Assembly: GCA_964576715.1 (NCBI GenBank)
Contig: CAZNWE010000078.1
Location: forward strand, 1-17,342
Reading direction: 5' to 3'
Length of the DNA stretch: 17,342 bases
Origin: SLRI01 sp964576715
Lineage (GTDB): Bacteria > Pseudomonadota > Alphaproteobacteria > Geminicoccales > Geminicoccaceae
Both the position numbers and the translations under genes were made by a program. Numbering within the stretch: the stretch's first letter is position 1; every line of letters starts with the position of its first letter. This document shows positions 14,432-17,342 of the stretch, one piece after another. The notes beneath the pieces were generated by a model. That model made no database searches. It had not been told where the DNA came from and was given only the letters and a program-made list of their open reading frames with translations.

Positions 14432-15061
14432 TCACCCCAGCTCGGGCTCGGTCGCCTCGAAGGTCGGATGCGCCTGCATCGCCGCCCACCAGCTTCCGAC
14501 CCCGGGCAGCGCCAGCACGCGGTCGGCCTCCGGCGTCATCGCGACGTAGAAGACGACCGGGCCGAGGAAATAGTCGGCCAGGGTCGCGGAACTGCCGACG
14601 ATCCAGGGATCGGCGTTCTCCCTCAAGAGGCCCAGGAGCTTCGTCGCATCGTCGAGCTGCGACTCCCTGAGGGCCTCGTTCTGGCCGCCGATGAAGTCCG
14701 GGAACAGGTGGTAGGCGGCGAGACCGAGCAGCGCCCCGTAGCCGTAGGCGCCATAGAGGCTGATGGCCTCCGCCATCTTGGCCCGCGCCTTGGCATCCGT
14801 TGGCATCACCGAAGGCCCGCCCCGCGTCTCGTCGACGTAGCGGCAGATCGGATCGGTCTCGCGCAACCGCATCCCGTCGATATCCAGCACCGGCACCTTG
14901 CCGAACGGGTGCCGCGCCAGATGCTCCGGCAGCCGCGTTTCGCCAGCCAGGACGTCCAGCGACACCTGGTCGTAGTCGACCGCGTTGTCGGCCAGAACCA
15001 TGCGCACGGTGCGCACATAGGTCGAGGGGCTGTAGCCATAGAGGACGGGTTTGTCGGTCAT
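14432..15061 (-). CDS. Glutathione S-transferase family protein
   Basis: A 209-aa cytoplasmic GST. The N-terminal thioredoxin fold opens 'VLYGYSPSTYVRTVRMVLADN'. The Ser/Tyr near residues 11-15 may activate glutathione. The cis-proline segment is 'KVPVLDIDG', and 'RETDPICRYVDE' contains the usual E-S/T glutathione-binding pair (here Glu-Thr). The C-terminal helical domain includes 'ATLADYFLGPVVFYV', matching the family's N-capping 'S/TxAD' motif. Members conjugate glutathione to electrophiles or act in stress defence; the class cannot be assigned. AGGGGG lies 8 nt upstream of ATG 15061. It seems to be a single-gene unit; upstream on its side lies a 180-bp gap before the broken peptide gene. 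Confidence 0.9.
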   Translation of the reverse strand: MTDKPVLYGYSPSTYVRTVRMVLADNAVDYDQVSLDVLAGETRLPEHLARHPFGKVPVLDIDGMRLRETDPICRYVDETRGGPSVMPTDAKARAKMAEAISLYGAYGYGALLGLAAYHLFPDFIGGQNEALRESQLDDATKLLGLLRENADPWIVGSSATLADYFLGPVVFYVAMTPEADRVLALPGVGSWWAAMQAHPTFEATEPELG

Positions 15062-15242
15062 GCTGCGTCCCCCTGCCGTCCAAGATCACCGGCATCGATC
15101 GAGGACCCGCGTCGATGTTCGGCAAAGCCTGATCGGCATGCCCTTAGGCCCGCCGCGAATGCCAGCACTTATGTTAGACAATACCCTAGGGAAGCTTTAC
15201 TCGACACCGCGCCCCGGCTCAATCATGGGCACACCGCGATCG

Positions 15243-15615
15243 TCAGCGGGGTCGAAAAAGACCGCCGAAATCAATGGTGTCGACTATCGGTATGGGTAGC
15301 CCGAGCGGCGGACGAGGTCCGGGCAACGGCAAGGAATGAAACGGTGCTCCCGGCAGGCAAGCGCCGGTTTCACACCCCGGCGGCTCGACGGGTATGGGCC
15401 CGGTCGGGGGACTGCCGGAACAACCGATGACCAGACAATTGATCTCGCCCGGTGGAAAAAAGCGGGCACCGGTCGAAGCGGCCGGTGCCGAGCCGTGTCG
15501 GTTGGCTATCACCAACGGCGACACGGTCGAGCTCGATGTCGGCAAACACCATCGGCTCGGCGTTCGCCGCAGCTACGCCGACCAGCAGCGCGAACGCTGC
15601 ACCACCAAACTTCAC
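15243..15615 (-). pseudogene. Frame-broken small secreted Pro/Gly-rich peptide gene
   Basis: Read on the minus strand from GTG 15615, the frame gives a signal peptide (VKFGGAAFALLVGVAAANA) and a mature start 'EPMVFADIELDRVAVGD', which resembles small exported alphaproteobacterial peptides with a '...LDxVxAG' motif. That frame then runs into non-peptide-like sequence. At a T6 run (minus strand; plus A6 near 15453-15459) a skip of one base moves into another frame. This second frame reads 'PPGEINCLVIGCSGSPPTG', a Cys- and Pro-rich stretch ('PPGCETGACLPG', 'PLPGPRPPLGLPIP'), and ends with TGA at 15243. The joined product would be about 123 aa. It may be a decayed gene, a phase-variable gene, ribosomal slippage or a sequence error. 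No Shine-Dalgarno sequence precedes the GTG; an ATG with AGGGA in the other frame lies at 15632. Confidence 0.35.
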
Positions 15616-16210
15616 GACCGACGGTATCGCATTTCCCTGACCTGCTGCTAGCATCTTTGGTTGCCAGGGGCCGACTTGTCTGGAACTCAATGGCAGACGC
15701 TAGAGACAACGCTCTCGATAGTCGTCTTGTTGCTCCGTATCCAAGTGCGGATTGTTTTCAATTCGCAAGGTTCGCCTCTCCCCTATCGCAGCTGTACGGG
15801 TGCATACCGGACGCCCTTCCGGCCGAACTGGGCGGCTGGGACCATGCGCGCAATCCGCAGCACGACGGTTGGCCTGGCGGAACAGGTCCCTTCATTTTCG
15901 AGAATGCAGCTGTCCCGGTTGTTCCCGCGCACGGATTCCGCCGCACACGATGACGGCCGCGGCCTCTGGCAGGCGCCGCCGTGTCGGCGACGACACCGCC
16001 TGCCGACAGGCAAGTGGTGCGACCGCATAGGCGGGCTTCGGCACCGGACCAACTCATTGCGGACGTCAGCCCGACAAGGCTGGCCGCTGTCGATGGCTTG
16101 TCCTGCGCCCCGTTATCGCCGTCGCGCGGACGTTGCGGGCCGGCCCGGCCGCGCCACCCCGCCGGTGCGTCACCTGTGCAGCTGTGGGGTCGCCGGCCCG
16201 GCCCGCTCGG
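15616..16210. other. Poorly coding region
   Basis: About 600 bp with lower GC at 15640-15780 and no convincing gene. Open frames cross it on both strands, but they have scattered codon use, no ribosome binding sites and no recognisable motifs. The best is an 87-codon plus-strand frame from ATG 15690 to 15953 ('ADCFQFARFASPLSQLYG'), which I cannot support. A loose inverted pair TTGTCT...AGACAA sits near 15676-15710. No IS end, tRNA or terminator seen. Confidence 0.4.
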
Positions 16211-16597
16211 TCACTCGGGAATCTGCAGCGTGGCGCCCGCGTCGATCGTCGTGCCCGACAAGTCGTTCGCCTGCTGGATCGCCGCCACCGTCGTCCCGAA
16301 ACGCTCGGCGATCCCGTTGAGGTCGTCGCCCGGCGCGATCAGGTAGATGCCGGTATCGGGATCGAAGTAGCCGCGGGCATGGGCCGGTGGAATGTAGATC
16401 ACGCTGCCGACCTCGACCTCCTCGGTTTCCAGGCCGTTGGTGACCATGATGTCCTCGACCGAGACATCGTATTCACCGGCGATCGTCTCGATGGTGTCTT
16501 CCTCCGCCACCGTATAGGCGACCGCTCCGTCGGTCTGCGCCTGTGCCACACCACCGAGCAGCACCGCCAGCGCGCTGGCAATCATGACTCGTCGCAT
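16211..16597 (-). CDS. Exported protein with two LysM domains
   Basis: A 128-aa protein with a signal peptide (MRRVMIASALAVLLGG, cleavage after AQA at 21) and two LysM peptidoglycan-binding repeats. The first spans about 26-70 ('AYTVAEEDTIETIAGEYDVSVEDI', ending 'GSVIYIP'). The second spans about 83-127 ('YLIAPGDDLNGIAERFGTTVAAI', ending 'GATLQIP'). There is no catalytic domain, so it is a periplasmic wall-binding protein; such small double-LysM proteins may act as adaptors or envelope stress factors. AGAGG lies 7 nt upstream of ATG 16597; an upstream in-frame ATG at 16621 would place eight residues before the signal peptide and lacks support. It stands alone among non-coding DNA. Confidence 0.85.
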   Translation of the reverse strand: MRRVMIASALAVLLGGVAQAQTDGAVAYTVAEEDTIETIAGEYDVSVEDIMVTNGLETEEVEVGSVIYIPPAHARGYFDPDTGIYLIAPGDDLNGIAERFGTTVAAIQQANDLSGTTIDAGATLQIPE

Positions 16598-17087
16598 TGC
16601 GTTTCCTCTCCCGTGAGTCAACAGAACGGCGGCCTCGAACCATTCTCACCGCCATCTTCAGCTGTTAGCAGCTTGGTATGACGGCCACAATACGCTGATG
16701 ACCGTTGCCTGCGAGCCCGGCCGCCATCGAGGCGATGACCTGAGCCGGCATCGACGACACGCGCTCGACAGGCCGAAGCCTGTCGGCCGGATCGACCCAC
16801 GGTCTTAGCTGGGAGTCATCGGTCGACGCCGGGTCGACGTGCCGTGCGCCAAGTCGATCGCTGCGCAAATCACGCCGCAGCGACGTGTTCGCGGGGTTCA
16901 GCGGCGGAGGCGGACGGCAAGCGGAGGAGAACCGAAACGGCTGGCGACATCGTGGTGCTGGCCGCCGGCACGGGCAACAGGCCGCACCCCGGGCGAGGAA
17001 GACCGCCGGTCCTGCCGCTCGGAAAATCTCGGGAACGCGAACAGCCAGCGCTGCGATCGGCAGCGGGGTCGCGTTCCACCCGTCTAC
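16598..17087. other. Intergenic region with possible gene remnants
   Basis: About 490 bp between the LysM gene and the hydrolase gene. Frames on both strands lack starts and motifs, except for a cupin-like fragment (16871-16987, listed separately). The promoter of the LysM gene should lie in 16600-16700, where I see no clear elements. Confidence 0.4.
16871..16987 (+). pseudogene. Possible decayed cupin fragment
   Basis: In one plus-strand frame the DNA reads 'AGDIVVLAAGTGNRPH' at about 16940-16987, close to the second cupin motif of the intact gene at 13337 ('AGDVVVLPAGTGHK'). A His codon (CAC 16871) sits about 24 codons earlier, where the first motif would be, with about seven codons missing in between. 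There is no start, no upstream barrel and no downstream family sequence. Only about a dozen residues match, so this is a suggestion, not a firm call. Confidence 0.25.
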
Positions 17088-17342
17088 TCACCCCGCCAGG
17101 AAATCACGGATCAGGCGCATTCGCTCGCGATGCAGTGCCGGGTCGCGGTCCTGGAAGGGATGGGCGAAGTCGCCGCGGACCACGGTGCTGCCGCCGCCGG
17201 CCTCGATCGCCTCGATCATCTCCCGGGATTCTGACAGCGGCACGACCACGTCCAGGCCGCCGCCGACGAACAGGATGTGCGAGGTGTCGGCCGGCAGGCT
17301 GTCGACGGGGTCCAGGGTGGACGGGCAGCCGAAGACGGCGAC
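17088..17342 (-). CDS. Alpha/beta hydrolase, C-terminal part (runs off the right edge)
   Basis: The last 84 codons of a minus-strand gene, ending in TGA at 17088. The segment 'HILFVGGGLDVVVPLSES' holds the catalytic Asp of an alpha/beta hydrolase. 'VVRGDFAHPFQD' holds the catalytic His. It ends 'RLIRDFLAG', a usual C-terminal helix. The nucleophile elbow lies outside the window. It could belong to the dienelactone hydrolase, chlorophyllase-like or dipeptidyl-peptidase-like groups; the visible part does not decide. Confidence 0.75.
   Translation of the reverse strand, partial: VAVFGCPSTLDPVDSLPADTSHILFVGGGLDVVVPLSESREMIEAIEAGGGSTVVRGDFAHPFQDRDPALHRERMRLIRDFLAG

Noticed and set aside
15658..15712. 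IS or transposon end suggested by TTGTCT...AGACAA
   Set aside because: The arms are 6 bp, there is no transposase and no target duplication; likely chance.
15690..15953. 87-codon plus-strand ORF with a peptide-like sequence
   Set aside because: Weak start context, mixed codon use and no recognisable motif. Possible, but not supportable from sequence alone.
1..17342. CRISPR arrays, tRNA/rRNA genes, toxin-antitoxin pairs, known defence systems
   Set aside because: Read through for repeats, cloverleaf-like T-arm sequences and typical small gene pairs; none found.

Overview
The window is a GC-rich chromosomal segment with no rRNA, tRNA, CRISPR array, transposase or phage structural gene that I can see. 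The gene types point to a Gram-negative alphaproteobacterium, probably near Rhodospirillales: a coiled-coil outer-membrane porin, TspO, SYLF, a YjlB-like cupin and an ATPase-less sugar ABC operon. This placement is inference; no marker gene is present.

Layout. Positions 1-374 (-) hold the N-terminus of a porin cut by the window edge. A small Pro-rich lipoprotein follows (573-998, +). Next comes a sugar ABC importer of three genes: binding protein and two permeases (1207-4183, +), with no ATPase. Facing it is a two-gene minus-strand unit, a divergent PEP-carboxylase-like protein followed by TspO (7688-4206). The middle of the window (8083-11832, +) carries a Tat-exported SYLF protein, an unrecognised 170-aa protein, a possible 24-aa membrane peptide, DhaK, a small protein overlapping the dhaK stop (where dhaL might be expected), and an exported dienelactone-hydrolase-like protein. 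Endonuclease V (-) follows, then an amidohydrolase plus cupin pair (12492-13849, +). A single-domain cyclic-nucleotide-binding protein with a palindrome-rich promoter meets a glutathione transferase tail to tail (14027-15061). The last 2.3 kb is poorly coding: a broken secreted Pro/Gly-rich peptide gene, a two-LysM exported protein, a possible decayed cupin fragment, and the C-terminus of an alpha/beta hydrolase cut by the right edge.

Common thread. Several genes fit uptake and catabolism of sugars or sugar acids (ABC importer, DhaK, lactonase/isomerase-type amidohydrolase, cupin, dienelactone hydrolase), but they lie in separate transcription units and no complete pathway can be read from the window. 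The items most worth a second look are the PEPC-like protein with an altered active site, DhaK without DhaL but coupled to a phage-type small protein, the frame-broken secreted peptide at a homopolymer, and the paired palindromes upstream of the cNMP-binding gene. I do not see a clear new multi-gene defence or mobile system.
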